Shown here: positions 8,251 to 19,560 of the stretch, piece by piece | Layout: each line of letters opens with the position of its first letter | Position numbering within the stretch: position 1 is the stretch's first letter | DNA from: Trichobilharzia szidati | Lineage: Eukaryota; Platyhelminthes; Trematoda; Strigeidida; Schistosomatidae | NCBI GenBank assembly: GCA_944472155.2 | Contig: OX235277.1 | Location: forward strand, 13,340,804-13,404,803 | Reading direction: 5' to 3' | Length of the DNA: 64,000 nt | The notes under the pieces: generated by a model | Told to the model about the DNA's origin: nothing | Seen by the model: the letters and a program-made list of their open reading frames with translations, nothing else | Databases searched by the model: none | Position numbers and translations under genes: made by a program

Positions 8251-9314
8251 CAATATGGGGATATTTCATTTACTGATATCTAAATAAGATGTATAAATAT
8301 TGTAATAAGGTCGTCCACGAGGGATATTCCAATCAATTTTCCCGTTACAGTTGGTGTCAGTGTTGTTGAACATTGAATAGTTTGTTTATTCGAGCTGGTC
8401 TCCATATTGGCGCGAGACAGGAAGGCTATCATTGCTTAATCGTGTACTGTTTGGCAGAAGAATGCAGAAATACGATTAACCACTCTAAATCCGTTTCGTT
8501 TTCTCTCGAATAATAAATAATCGTGTTTCCCAAGTGTTTTCTGTTGCTCTACATGGGTTACAGTGCATAGTTTTCGGCGTATTAAGCTTGGTGTACTGAA
8601 ACCAGCGATAGGTCCAGGATCTCTGTGATCTGGGTATTCGACAGTTGGTTTTATGTGATTTTGTATGACGTGCTTGGAGGAAAGCTGTAATCGTATCAAA
8701 CATTTCGACTGGTTGTTTTAAAAGTGTGTATAATCTTCAGTTTTTTTTTATACAGCTGAAATATCTGTTGTAGTTTTCGTTCTGCTATGCTTAGAAAAAT
8801 ACCTGTCGATTGATTTTATTCCCACCACCCCTGGTTGATAAATATAATTGGCATCAAATTCATGTGATTCCGTTTAATCCGAATGTGACATCGGTCAAAT
8901 TCACCATTTACACAGTACGAGGAGGTGACTATTTCAACAACTCTAATATCAGTTGGCAACAAATTCACCTAGCCCAACAACAAGAAAAAAACAGTACAGA
9001 ACTGATTGAAATATAACTAACATATGCTCTCAGAGAATGAAGAACGACAGTCTGATAGCTGAGGACCTGTTCGATCGCTTGAAACCGACAGGATCAACTA
9101 TTCCCCGACTCTGATATAACAGTTGTCAATTTATTAATTAATATATACATCTCTATCCATTAGTAACACTCTTGAACCTTTCTCAGTAGACTTCTTTATG
9201 GCCAGTTTGCAAAGCGGCGTTTAAAAATCAATAATAAACAAATTATTACTGTAAAAAATGCACGTCGATCATACCTTTATAGTGTGCCACGATAATTCCG
9301 ATTGTATCCGATTG
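8251..9314. other. Unassigned sequence with a possible primer-binding site
   Basis: No recognised coding sequence; open frames at 8436-8703 (minus) and 8810-9016 (plus) have no domain I know. ATATTGGCGCGAGACAGG at about 8405-8422 resembles an LTR-retrotransposon primer-binding site preceded by an LTR end, and is similar to 55713-55727. Confidence 0.3.
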
Positions 9315-9620
9315 TATCTTACAAGAATTTAATAACTCCCATCCTTCGATTAAATTCACAATGGAATTAGATTCCATTTCTGGATGTGGAATTAACAAGA
9401 GAAGATGACGGAGCCCTGAAGAGATCCATCCACAGAAAACCAACGTGGAACAGTCAACTAACCCATTTCTATAGTTGGATACCTTTGAGACGAAAATCTG
9501 CAGCAGCGATTGCGTGGAAGAGGAGCTCCTATTCCTCAAAAATATCCTGGCTCAAAATAGTCACCCAACACGTTTTTGTCGAAAAGAACATGAAGCCTAA
9601 ACCAAAAAGGGATGAATGTG
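9315..9620 (+). pseudogene. PLE reverse transcriptase fragment
   Basis: LQEFNNSHPSIKFTMELDS, then in a shifted frame FLDVELTREDDGALKRSIHR and QLTHFYSWIPLRRK, corresponds to the PLE RT thumb region (LDKFNEVHPAINFTIEKE...SFLDVFM...RRSVYRKP...QYTHF). One frameshift separates the two parts. YMDD and GIY-YIG are absent. VFVEKNMKPKPK near 9570 matches the FIEKNM linker after a deletion. Confidence 0.75.
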
Positions 9621-10589
9621 CGATTCAGTCCAATTCATCCCACTTTTTCAGTTATAAGAACAGTTATCTTAAGTTTGTCTCCATGCTTTTCCTGTTCACA
9701 TTTATAATTTGTTTAAAATAACTATTTTTCAATTATATCCTAATCCTGTTTAATTTTTGTTTCTTAGAATTTTGTAACCTATATTCCCACCTCCTAATTT
9801 CCATTTCAAGTTGAAATTTTATTATTTAACTTTGTTTCGATGCTCATTTTCTATACACCTGTAATTCGTTATAGTCCTGTGTAATTTTTATTTCTAAGAC
9901 TCTCGTAAACCATATCTAATTGAAAATAATTATCACCTTTTATTCGTGTTCGTAATTATGTTGAATCAAGTAAAAAAAAATAATTGTATCTATGTAAATT
10001 TGTGTACTTAAATGCGATTGTACAGCTACTTTTGAAAATGAAATCGCCGAAAAGATCGCCATCTTTGCTGAACTTGTTATTGGTTCAGTCAGGTTCACAG
10101 TTTCTGTAAATTAATTCGGAACCACCTCACGATCTGACTAGCAAGCACTACAGATTTTTGATGTGAATGGAATGCAACTACTCATATCAACGAATGAGTA
10201 GCATATAGCGTGTGGAATGTTAATTACCTACAATTATTGGCTTTGCATTTATTCACAATTCATTTTTTCAGTTATTCATTTGTTTGAAGTCATTAAATAT
10301 CGTAGATAATAACAACTCGATTATAATTGTGGGCTGTTGTTTCACGTAAATTTTGACGAATAAACCGTCTATGTTGATGTTTAATGTATGGAGATCACGT
10401 GGCAGTTCACTATGTGATTCGCATTCGTTTACTTAACATTTGAGTAGGCGTGTAGTGTAAGGCATGATTGGGGGATTGATTTTTACACAGAGGTATTTCA
10501 AAACCAAAAAGTTTGAAGGAAAACTGAACTAGAATTGAGACATAATATACATATATGAAAAATAATATTTATTTGAGTAACCACCTTCT
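9621..10589. other. Unassigned AT-rich sequence
   Basis: No gene, RNA or element end recognised. The first part may be 3' sequence of the PLE fragment before it. Confidence 0.4.
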
Positions 10590-10712
10590 TGTGCGTCGTT
10601 GGTACAACGGTAGGATGCTCACCGACCATGTATGTGGTCCGGGGTTCGATCGCCGACCACTGGAAAACTTCTTTACCTGGCTAATCCACTGGGACCTAAA
10701 GGAATAAAAAAG
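10590..10712 (+). repeat. SINE-C copy, internally deleted
   Basis: tRNA-like head with A box TGGTACAACGG (about 10604) and B box GGTTCGATCGC (about 10641), followed by a shortened body and the end CCACTGGGACCTAAAGGAAT plus an A-rich run. Compared with 52839-53087 the middle is missing. Confidence 0.7.
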
Positions 10713-10954
10713 CCACTTTCTAATAATTGGTTAGGCAGTGGAGAATTATAGTGGCCGATGATGAACTTCACATAGAAGCAATCAATAATTTAATGAGAAT
10801 ATTTCAATCTGAACCCATTAGGAAAAATGAGGTTAATTTTTATTTTATAAGTGCGTGATTACTTCCGCAAACTCTGATTGGTTACATAAAGATTCATTGA
10901 GTTGGGCGTTCGTTCGTCTAGAGCTCTGTTCTTTAGCTTCACCTGGTATACTTC

Positions 10955-11590
10955 AACTTTAACTATGTTTCAACTACAGGCAGAACGGATGAAGATGTCA
11001 AAAGTGGGTCAGAATCGGAAAAGCAAGATACGCCTTCATCAATCTGAAAACAGTTTGGAAATCTTCTACACTCTGCCTCAGCATAAGGAACAAGATTCGG
11101 ATTTTCAACACCAGTGTGAAGTCGGTCCTTCTATATATACGGGTCAGAAGCTTGTCTGGCATGTAACGGAAAGGATTTCCAACAGCTTGTTGCAGACTTT
11201 TACCAACAGCTGCCTCTGCTGGCTCCATGTTGAAGATCAAATAGTTAGAAAGAATTGGTAACATGAAACTCTGGCTGGCTGGGAACAAATCAACCAAGAG
11301 CCGATCGCTCGACAAATATATGGAGAAAATGGAGATGGATTGGTAGGGAATACATTGAAGAGACCGTCGAATGGAGTCGCGCTCCAGGTTCTCAAGTGGG
11401 ATCCAAATGAGGAGCCAAGAGTGAGTCGTCCTGGAGTGAGATATTGTGGGGAGGAGATGAGATATTATGGGCAATTGTGGAACTAGCCAGCTGTAGAGGA
11501 CAGGAGACAATAGAACAAAGTGGAGATGTGTTGTTGAAGCCCTATATCCAACTCAGAACCCAGTGGAATAATAATAATATTATACTTCAA
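10955..11590 (+). pseudogene. RTE-B fragment with intact 3' end
   Basis: The translation in several frames gives VSTTGRTDEDVKS, IRNKIRIFNTSVKS, FPTACCRLLPTAASAGSML and EMDW, following the RTE-B C-terminus. It ends with TGAAGCCCTATATCC and an (AAT)n-like tail at 11565-11585. It is 5' truncated before the RT catalytic motifs, and frameshifts are frequent. Confidence 0.7.
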
Positions 11591-12284
11591 GATACACCGT
11601 GATTAGTGACCTAAACCAAAACCGTTTTGGTCAAAACCCAGAGAACCGATCTTGGCATCCTGTTCTATAGGTGTCTGAAAATTTCTTGAGAAACACAGAG
11701 TTACAAAATGCCTCCAAAGGCAACAAGCAAAGGGATGATTGTTAGTGACTAGAATCTGTGTGAAGTTCTATTCACCAATAATAACACCGAAAACTAAAAA
11801 TTACCTCAACACTTCCATTAAGCATCTTTACAGGCAAAAGAACTTTCAAATACAAGACAGGTAGTGTAGAAAAAAATCAGTTGACCAAAATTCAACTGTG
11901 AGAGGTGTCTTAGAATCAGGTAGAATAATGCCAACAAGATAGGTGTGAAAACTCTGCCATCAAGAGTCAAGCACTGAAAATTCGCTCAGACAGTCCAAGA
12001 TGAGAATGACTATGGCGTGCTAAAGATGATTCCGGCCATAATATTATTGTGTTTCAACGTTTTCACGCTCAACGATGTGCTAACGTTGTACATGGTCAAA
12101 GATGAACAATGTTGTATAAAGAAGCACAATTGAAAACTTGAAAAGATGTATAGTTAACGAAATCGGATTTCGAAAAACGTGAAAACGAACAAAATGTGTA
12201 TAGCCGCGTAAAAAAGAAAAGCAGCGGTCAATAATACAATAGCAAATATTCCACAAGCAAATGTTAAATTAGTTTCTGTAAGCG
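11591..12284. other. Unassigned sequence
   Basis: I recognise no coding sequence or repeat in this stretch. Confidence 0.4.
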
Positions 12285-13022
12285 TTATGAAAACAACCAA
12301 CCAACAACAACAACAACGGCAGCAACAACATACAGCGCCAATCACCATCAACGGGAGCGATTTGAAAGAGGTTACTTCATTCACTCACTTATCTAGGGAG
12401 AATTGTCTCAACTACAGGAGGAACGGACGGACGAGGATGTCAAATCGAGAATCGGAAAGGCGAGAAACACATTCATCAACCTGAAACCAATCTGGAAATC
12501 TTCGTCACTCAGTCTGCATCAACAACAAAATTCGGATTTTCAATACAAACATCAAGTCAGTCAGTTCTTCTACACGGATCAGAAACTTGACGGGTCACCA
12601 AGAACATTTCCAACAGCCTGTTGCACACCTTTATCAACAACTGTCTTCGCTGGCTCTATACTGAAGATCAGATGGCCGGAAAGAACAAGAACCGACAAGA
12701 AACTATGGGAACAAACAAAACAAACAAGAAGCAATCGCTCAACAAATATGCAGGAGAAAGTGGAGATGGATTGGACACTCGTTGAGGAGGTCGCTCGGTG
12801 ACATGGCACGTCAGCCCATTGCTCGAGTGGAACTCGAAAGGGAAGCGGCGAGTGGGACGTCGGTGCAAGGGTGACATGGAGGAGATCGTGTGAAGAGGAG
12901 TTGAAACAGTATGGACTAACATGGATGACGGTGAAAAATACAGTAGAAGACAGAAGCAGGTGGAGACGTGCAGTTGAAGCCCTAAATTCCACTAGGAAAC
13001 CAAGGGGACAATAATAATAATA
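12285..13022 (+). pseudogene. RTE-B fragment, moderately preserved
   Basis: It starts inside a CAA-rich stretch (12297-12330) that encodes a glutamine-rich linker, then gives INGSDLKEVTSFTHL, RTDEDVKSRIGKARNTFINL, LKIRWPERTRT and EKVEMDWTL in two frames. The 3' motif GAAGCCCTAAATTCCACTAG (about 12976) is followed by (AAT)n. The RT catalytic half is missing. The last ORF codons form the end of the element. Confidence 0.8.
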
Positions 13023-13316
13023 TGCGTATAGCATACGTACATGAATTAGCTTCACAAGCGTGCAGTTGGGCTTCATATAGGCGTGCTACATTACCTTCAT
13101 GCACTCAAATAAAATCACATGCTAAGACAACATGCTATCAATGCCACCACATAATCACAAAGCGAAGCATTCAAATTAGAGACTAAACCGGCAGGGACAA
13201 AGACAAATAATAAGGATTTAATCAATATTTGATATGCATATGTTAGAACAATGACCTATAGAGAAAAATAGACAACAGTTACATAGTTTCATGCAGTGAT
13301 TCCCTTTTTATAAATT
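13023..13316. other. Unassigned sequence
   Basis: No feature recognised between the RTE-B tail and the PLE terminal repeat. Confidence 0.4.
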
Positions 13317-13360
13317 TGAACAAAGAAAGAAGAAACATTGGTGCACAATAATCTGGATCC

Positions 13361-13390
13361 GTTTTATTTCGTTGATTCTCATCAGCTGCG
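13361..13390 (-). ncRNA. Hammerhead-like core in the left PLE arm
   Basis: On the minus strand CTGATGA is followed after eight bases by GAAA. The same arrangement, with nine bases between, is in the right arm (14442-14461, plus). Helix II would be very short and helix III is not convincing, so this is a candidate based on conservation between arms and on PLEs being known carriers of hammerheads. Confidence 0.35.
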
Positions 13391-13603
13391 TACAGCCTGA
13401 ATTCTTTAATAAAATAAAAATAAAGTGTACAATTTTAACAAACTTCTGTCCATTAGCAAGCATATTGTCAGAGCGTCATAGTGAAATGAGGTGCTGCGAT
13501 TTACAAAGTGTCTAAAGTGTTACGGTATATACATATATATATCTTGTTGGGGAGAAGTTCCTTGAAAAAAATAAATTAACAGTTGTGTTGTTGGGGTGGT
13601 AAT

Positions 13604-13655
13604 AATAATAATTTTTGCTTTATTCCAAAAACAGTATCAATGATACAGCAGAAAA
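13604..13655 (-). mobile_element. CR1-like 3' stub inserted in the PLE arm
   Basis: On the minus strand it ends ACTGTTTTTGGAATAAAGC plus an ATT repeat, the same 3' end as at 19561, 20945 and 37920. The right PLE arm lacks it, so it is a very short 5'-truncated insertion. Confidence 0.75.
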
Positions 13656-13689
13656 TTAGTAATAGTTACGTAATTAGATAAGGGAAGAT

Positions 13690-13975
13690 CAAAATTTGTG
13701 TATACCAATTCACATGTATCTGCGGGAGCAGTTACATTGGAAGAACAGAGAGGAGGGCCTACGTCAGATTCTGCGAAAATGTACCAAGGACCCTCCGGTT
13801 AAAGTTACAGAATTGTTTAAGCTCTTCAATCGCCCAACACCTGATTGACACAGGACAGCATCAAGTAGATGTGCTGGAATCATTCAAAATAATTAACAGA
13901 CAAAGTATCTCAAGTCTTCTGAGGTTTGCTGAAGCTATAGAAATAAAACGATTGAAGCCTGACTTATGTGTATGA
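13690..13975 (+). pseudogene. PLE GIY-YIG endonuclease domain fragment
   Basis: Reads KICVYQFTCICGSSYIGRTE, then the basic helix region, AQHLIDTGHQVDVLESFKII and a C-terminus FAEAIEIKRLKPDLCV followed by a stop at about 13974. The two hallmark motifs (VYQF and YIGR, the GIY and YIG positions) are present, and the reading frame appears open over about 95 codons. The RT part is missing. The nuclease nicks target DNA for priming. The short arm-to-arm distance shows a deleted, non-autonomous copy. Confidence 0.8.
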
Positions 13976-14512
13976 AAAGATTTCGTTGTTGGACTTCAAT
14001 TACCCTGATGACTCACTTCTTAGTAATTCTTTGTTTTCTAATTTTGTTAACTTATCTTTTCACTCCCCTCCCCTTTATTTTTCCCTTGACTCTCTTAAGA
14101 GATAATCTTTTCTTGATCTTCTGAGTTCTGCTCACTGTATTACATCATCAACTTCCCAACTGACCTCATGTGCACCGAAATTTTGATCTTCCCTTATCTA
14201 ATTACGCAAGTATTATTAATTTTCTTTTGTTACCACCCCAACAACACAATTGTTAATTAATTTTTTTTCAAGAGACTTCCCTCTAACAAGATATATATAT
14301 ATTTCATAACACTTTAGACACCTTGTAAATCGCAACGCCTTTTTCACTATGACGCTCTGGCAATATGCTTGTTAATGGACAAAAGTTTATTAAAACGGTA
14401 CACTTTTTTATTTTTATTAAAGAATTCAGGTTGCACGCAGCTGATGAGACACCAACGAAAAAAATTGATCCAGATTATTCTGCGCGCCAATGTTTCTTCT
14501 TTCTTTGTTCAC

Positions 14513-15312
14513 GTTAGAAAGTTATTTAAAATGTCTCCATCAGTGAGAACATGGCAAATAAATTGTTCAGGAGGGATTTTTCAAACACTTATTCCGTTAT
14601 ATTAACGTCTAAATTGCAAAAACTATTGGTTATATTATAGAACTAGTGATAGTGGGCAAGTCACAGCAATCATTGGACACTAGCTGATCTTGAGTAGACG
14701 TTGTTATCGCTAGTAGATAGCCTGATGTAATGAGAGAATGAATGCATTGGATGCTGCAGTGATCTGGGAATTAGAGGTAGATACCTGAAAGGGTCACTTT
14801 GTCTGCTGTATCAAGTAATCAAAGATACTGACCTGTTATATACTGAAGATATGATGAGATAATAGGAGCCAGCAGACTCGCTGTTTCCGCTGGCTTTAGC
14901 AGTGCCTATGAAATCAATCCTAGTGATTGAGGTATATCGGTAAAATAAGGCAGTTTAAATTATCAGACAGTTACTTACTGAAGACACAATTCGGTAGACA
15001 AGGTATTCTGTGTTACTGCCTTTGAAGCCTTACCACAATTAGTAAAACACATCTGTTATAAAGGCTTATGAGGAAATCATAATTTCCACGAATATCTATA
15101 TGGGGATCAGAATAAAAAGGCTAATTATCATGAGATGCCCACTATTGACTGGCCCTATTCAAGTAAGTGGTAGTTATTTGGGTTCTAGTGGGAATGCGTG
15201 ACCAGTAGGGTACAGCTGGTCGGGTGTGAGGACAAATACCAGTCGAAGACATTGGCTAGCGGTTGCGCTATGTCGTGAATTGGCAAAAGCTGGAATTCAT
15301 GGACTTGCCATT
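14513..15312. other. Unassigned sequence
   Basis: No coding homology or repeat seen. Confidence 0.4.
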
Positions 15313-15480
15313 GGATAGGGTCCCAGTGGCCTAATGGTATACGAGCTCGCCTTGTAACCTGAGGGTTCGTCCCAATTCAGGACGAAACAGCCAGCTATCC
15401 GGTACTCCCTGGTTGGTTTTCCAATGGTTCTCCAACTGATATCAGCTCATGATGAAATCCTGTAACCTATCAAGGGAAAC
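15313..15480 (+). repeat. S2 SINE with partly deleted hammerhead
   Basis: Head CCCAGTGGCCTAATGG (A box) runs to GGGTTCGTCCCAATTCAGG, where a deletion has joined the B-box region to helix II of the hammerhead. GTCC/GGAC, GAAA and the ACAGC region remain, but CTGANGA is lost. The tail TGGTTCTCCAACTGATATCA matches the other S2 copies. Confidence 0.75.
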
Positions 15481-16004
15481 GTTAGCGTGAAAAACCACTG
15501 GTTGAACTAGAAACACTAAAGACAGTTTAGAAATTCAGAGGCATTGAATGGTCTTCTAAGTATATCAGACATTATTCTTCGTATACAAAATACTCTATAA
15601 AGTGAACATATATGTCTACAGGTCGGATCATTTCATTAAGTTTCATACTTCGTGTGCAAACACAAATGACTGGCAGATTATTGTCAGGTTTTAGGACAAA
15701 TTTCCTCCCTCGTTAACCATTAGGTAGTGAGTACTATGCTTAAATTGAGGGGAAAGCAATCAGTAAAAACATCCAGGAATGATGTTTGGTGGTAAAAATG
15801 TGATGAAGTCGGACTGAGTGATAGAAAGTGTTACATATCGAAAGAAGACAATGAATGTGAATTCTGAGGAGCAATAACATAATACACAAAAGATTAATGG
15901 GGAATACTCGGCCACCTTTTAATTCGTGGAAGATTTCGAACGGGATTGCAGAAAGTCGGAAGAAGTAATTCAGTGTAGAGACTCATCTCAACAACGAATT
16001 CATT
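15481..16004. other. Unassigned sequence
   Basis: No feature recognised. Confidence 0.4.
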
Positions 16005-16110
16005 ATCAACCCATTCAATCGTGCAATATGTATGGCTTTTCATATTAAGGAATTATATACTGGGAGGAGATTGAAACAAGGGCGTGAGAACAAAAAGTGT
16101 GAAACAAAAG
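16005..16110 (+). repeat. Dispersed repeat shared with 18.3-18.56, 26.9 and 33.9 kb
   Basis: The stretch around TATTAAGGAATTATATAC recurs on the minus strand at 18460-18560, and in diverged form at 26880-27130 and 33900-34147 on the plus strand. Its nature is unknown. Confidence 0.6.
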
Positions 16111-16122
16111 TGTCTGTTTGTG

Positions 16123-16290
16123 TGTGGCACAGCGGCTAGGATGCTCACCGACCATGCATATGGTCCGGGGTTCGATCCCTGGCCACCAACGCACTCCTTT
16201 ACCTCGCTTAGCCACTTATAAAAAAGCTGGTAAAGAGGAAAAGTTGGCCATGAGGCTAGCGACCACATCCTGTAAATAAGGGAAGGATGT
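16123..16290 (+). repeat. SINE-C copy
   Basis: A box TGGCACAGCGG, B box GGTTCGATCCC (about 16172), body CACTCCTTTACCTCGCTTAG and AAGTTGGCCATGAGGCTAGC. It is truncated at the 3' side near CCTGTAAATAAGG and lacks the LINE-like end. Confidence 0.8.
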
Positions 16291-16369
16291 ACAGTGAGAA
16301 TCAACAAAATGAAAAAATAAGTAGAGTCAAGGTGTGAACGGGGATTATCGTACTGTAGAATAGACAAAT

Positions 16370-16760
16370 TAGAACTATGAGAGCTGGAGGGATTGAACAA
16401 ACGTTCCCTGTATACAGAGATCTAGCTTTTCTATTTTGATGGCTAGGTTTTAACAGTACAGTTGAATCAGATACGTGGTGATTTGGGCAAAAATCATTTT
16501 TCGTCCTGTAGATACCTTTAAAGAAAGAGGGTGTAGGGATAAGGTCACCGGTATCGAGCGGATGTTCAATTATTGTTTTTTATGAAGCCCCAATTCCACC
16601 TCTTCGTAAGCACGCAGGATAGAGTTGTTGTACTCTCTTGGAGAAAATCCATTTCAAATGACGGATGTACCTAGCTCCACACAAGCAGGCAAATTGGTAG
16701 ACCCATATAGAGTTGGTCAACTGTAGGATCTTGCACTTCAGGTTGTTGAACAGTCATGAT
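16370..16760 (-). pseudogene. PLE GIY-YIG relic
   Basis: On the minus strand TNSIWVYQFACLCGARYI (about 16715-16660) is the start of the GIY-YIG domain. AIKIEKLDLCIQGTFVQSLQ near 16430-16385 matches the PLE C-terminal KPDLCVQKKFVQSL motif. The segment between is frameshifted and shortened. Confidence 0.7.
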
Positions 16761-17049
16761 GGAATAGATAACGCTATTCTAAAAGATCCTGAAGTTCATG
16801 TCCTTTTCAAGGACTGTGAGATTCTTCATTCCACGGACGTCGGCAGCTAAGTCGCCTTTGAATTCTGGGTTCATGTACATCATTCTCTTGGTTACAGACG
16901 TAAAGTCACATTTCCAAGGTCTTGACGTTATGTTCTTGTGGATTTCCACTATTATTATTCTTTCTTATGGAATTTGAGATCATACCGTTATTATTATTCC
17001 CACTATGAACTATTTCTACTATTCTTTCAAGTGTCCCACTTGACCTTGT
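16761..17049. other. Unassigned sequence before the RTE-B copy
   Basis: No feature recognised. The short direct repetition of TTCTTTCTTATxGAATTTGA (about 16958 and 17078) is notable but unexplained. Confidence 0.35.
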
Positions 17050-17553
17050 GAATCAGGTCTTCTTTTGTAGTGTGAAATTCTTTCTTATCGAATTTGACAT
17101 TATACTGTGTAACATCTTTATTCGACAGCGATGACCGCGAAGTAATTTGGAAACTACTCGAGTACTACGGCGTACCCCAAATATTCATCAACCTTATTCA
17201 ACAGCTGTACGACAACGGCACATGCCAAGTGATCCATAACGGAAAATTCAGCGAGGCGTTTGGAGTGAACACAGGAGTCAGACAAGGGTGCTTATTTTCA
17301 CCAATGATATTCCTAATTGTAGTGGACTGGATTATGCGTCAGACAGTGGGAAACGAGAAGACAGGGATATCCTGTCCTGACCGACGTGAAGAACCTAGAA
17401 GACCTGGATTTCGCGCGTGGATGATTTATGTTTGATGTCACACAAAATCGAGGACTTACAAGCGAAAACCGACCGACAAACTGGTCGAAGAAGCAGCCAG
17501 AGAAGGGAGGACTCCAGGTGAACATAGACAAGACGGAGGTCATGAAAATAACC

Positions 17554-17584
<31 letters not shown>

Positions 17585-18295
17585 GCAACATCCAGCGCCA
17601 ATCGCCATCAACGGGAGGGATTTGAAAGAGGTTACTTCATTCACTTATCTAGGGATCATTGTCTCAATTACAGGAGGAACGGACTGACGAGGATGTCAAA
17701 TGGAGAATCGGAAAGGCGAGAAACACATTCATCAACCTGAGACCAATCTGGGAAGGAAATCTTCGTCACTCAGCCTATATCAACAACAGAATTTGGATTT
17801 TCAATACAAACGTCAAGTCAATCAGTTCTTCTATACGTATGGATCAGAAAGTTGGCGGGTCACAAAGAATATTTCCAACAGCCTGTTTCAGACCTTTATC
17901 AGCAGCTGTCTTCGTTCTATACTGAAGATCAGATGGCCGGAAAGAACAAGAACCAACAAGAAACTATGGGAGCAAACAAACAAAAAGAACCAATCGCTCA
18001 ACAAATATGCAGGAGGAAGTGGAGGTGGATTGGACACTCGCTGAGGAGGCCACCGGGTGGGTGACATCGCGCGTCAGGCCATTGCTCGAGTGGAACCCGA
18101 AAGGGAATCGGCGAGTGGTTCGTCGGTGCAAGGGTGACATGGATGAGATCGTGTGAAGAAGAGTTGAAACAGCATGGACTAACATGGATGCAGGTGAAAA
18201 GAACAGCAGAAGACAGAAGCAAGTGGAGATGTGCAGCTGAAGCCCTATGTTCCACTAGGAACCCAAGGGAACAATAATAAATAATAATAATAATG
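17050..18295 (+). pseudogene. RTE-B, longest copy: RT palm to 3' end
   Basis: The first frame (17094-17390) reads DREVIWKLLEYYGVPQIFIN, LIQQLYDNGTCQVIHNGK and NTGVRQGCLFSPMIFL, where GVRQGC is RT motif B, then VDWIMRQT. The catalytic FADD block is split: FA at about 17410 is followed by a 4-bp insertion and then DDLCLMSHKIEDLQAKT. VNIDKTEVMKI, an AAC/CAA-repeat linker (17553-17595), SFTYLG, TDEDVKWRIGKARNTFINLR, LKIRWPE and KWRWIGHSLRRPP follow. The end is AEALCSTRNPREQ-stop, then (AAT)n. The RT would copy its own RNA at a nicked target. The 5' endonuclease half is missing and at least three frameshifts are present. The RTE assignment is by this C-terminal signature. Confidence 0.85.
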
Positions 18296-18560
18296 TGTGA
18301 CGTCTTTATTCGCTTACTAGTCGTATAATCATACATCCCCTTCCAACACCCACTCATTCTATGCACTATTCTATACATGACATTAACTGTTTTGCTACTT
18401 GACATTTCACTATGATTATAATCGCAAACATTTTAATTGCATTTCATATTAATACTATTATTATTTTAAGTATTCTCACGCTTTTGTTTCAAACTCCTCT
18501 CTGGATATAATTCCTTAATATGAACAGCCATAAATAAACACGATTGAATGGATTGATGAG
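18296..18560 (-). repeat. Dispersed repeat, minus copy
   Basis: The reverse complement matches 16005-16110 and 26880-27130. It includes AAATGTCAAGTAGCAAAACA and TTAATGTCATGTATAGAATA, also found at 27050 and 34080. Confidence 0.65.
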
Positions 18561-18677
18561 ATGGATCTCTCCACTGCATGACTTCTTTTAATTTTCTAAT
18601 TGAGAATAATCGGTTGTTCTGGTTGAAACGGCGTTCCATAATCGGGCAGGATAATAATGGCCTATCTGGCTAGTATC

Positions 18678-18905
18678 AGTACGTCAGTGACTTAGTGGCG
18701 GAAGACTGAGAAATCACATAAATGGTCCGGGGTCTGATCACCGGCCGAAGGATATTTTTACCTCGTTTAGTGAGTAACAATCCTGGTAAAGGGAGAAGGC
18801 TGGGTGAGAGGCTAGCAGTGTCATCCCGTAAAAAACACCATTGCTACTGAAACTTCGAAGGTAAAGCTTGAAACAATGTGTTCCACTGGGAACGAATATG
18901 AGAAA
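18678..18905 (+). repeat. SINE-C copy, full length but diverged
   Basis: Degenerate head (GTGACTTAGTGGCGG, GGGGTCTGATCACC), body TTTTTACCTCGTTTAG and CTGGTAAAGGGAGAAGG, and the LINE-like end ATGTGTTCCACTGGGAAC. Confidence 0.7.
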
Positions 18906-19560
18906 AAACTAGCTCTGCATCTTGGATAGATTATATTCAAAATCAAGTCAATGAACAGGAAATATTCTTTGAACAACTGAAATAGAAAGGTAATGAACAT
19001 GAAGGAAATATTCATTAGTCATGAAATTCTCCGTAAAGTGAATATGCTTTTGTATGAGATCAGACAAAACTTTCACGACAATTTTTACACTACTTATAAT
19101 ATTTTAAAGTAGTTAAACGATATAGAATTAATTATTTTTGCATACACTGAAGAACGGATGTCTCCTCCAACTGATATTTACTCACGTATCCATTATTCAC
19201 ATTCTTTCATATCCGCATTTATATGTCGAATTCAAAATTTCAGTCACAGAGTAACTTGACTAGTAACTGACTAACTAACTAACTAACCAAGCATCTTTTC
19301 ACTAGTAAATAAAAAATTTTCTCTGTCCTTAAACCTAGCAAGTCCTACTGTTATTATTCCTATTATATTTACAGTCCTACTTTTTCATGATTGTAAGCAT
19401 CATTAAAGCTCTGTAATAACTGCAATTTTATTTTTGTTTTTCCCCTCATCATGGTATGTCAACAGTAAATTAGATTGAATACTCTAGAACATGCTACGAT
19501 TTCCATGCAGTTTCGACAGTATTGTTTCAACAAACCTACTGTTATTTCAATATTATTATT
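18906..19560. other. Unassigned AT-rich sequence
   Basis: Only a short ACTA-type microsatellite at about 19268-19286 stands out. Confidence 0.4.

Larger units (their letters stand above)
13317..14512. mobile_element. PLE copy bounded by inverted terminal arms
   Basis: Arms 13317-13687 and 14206-14512 are reverse complements over roughly 300 bp. The left arm is longer by a 52-bp CR1 stub (13604-13655). Between them lies the GIY-YIG end of a PLE ORF. PLEs are known for terminal repeats in direct or inverted orientation, so the arms are read as pseudo-LTRs. Each arm carries CAGCTGATGAGA followed by GAAA, a hammerhead-like core. Confidence 0.75.

Noticed and set aside
12154..12384. Cysteine-rich hydrophobic minus-strand frame
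   Set aside because: Antisense of the CAA repeat and adjoining RTE-B sequence; the membrane-like pattern is an artefact.
17313..17601. Leucine- or valine-rich minus-strand frames
   Set aside because: They are antisense to the AAC/CAA microsatellite linker of RTE-B.
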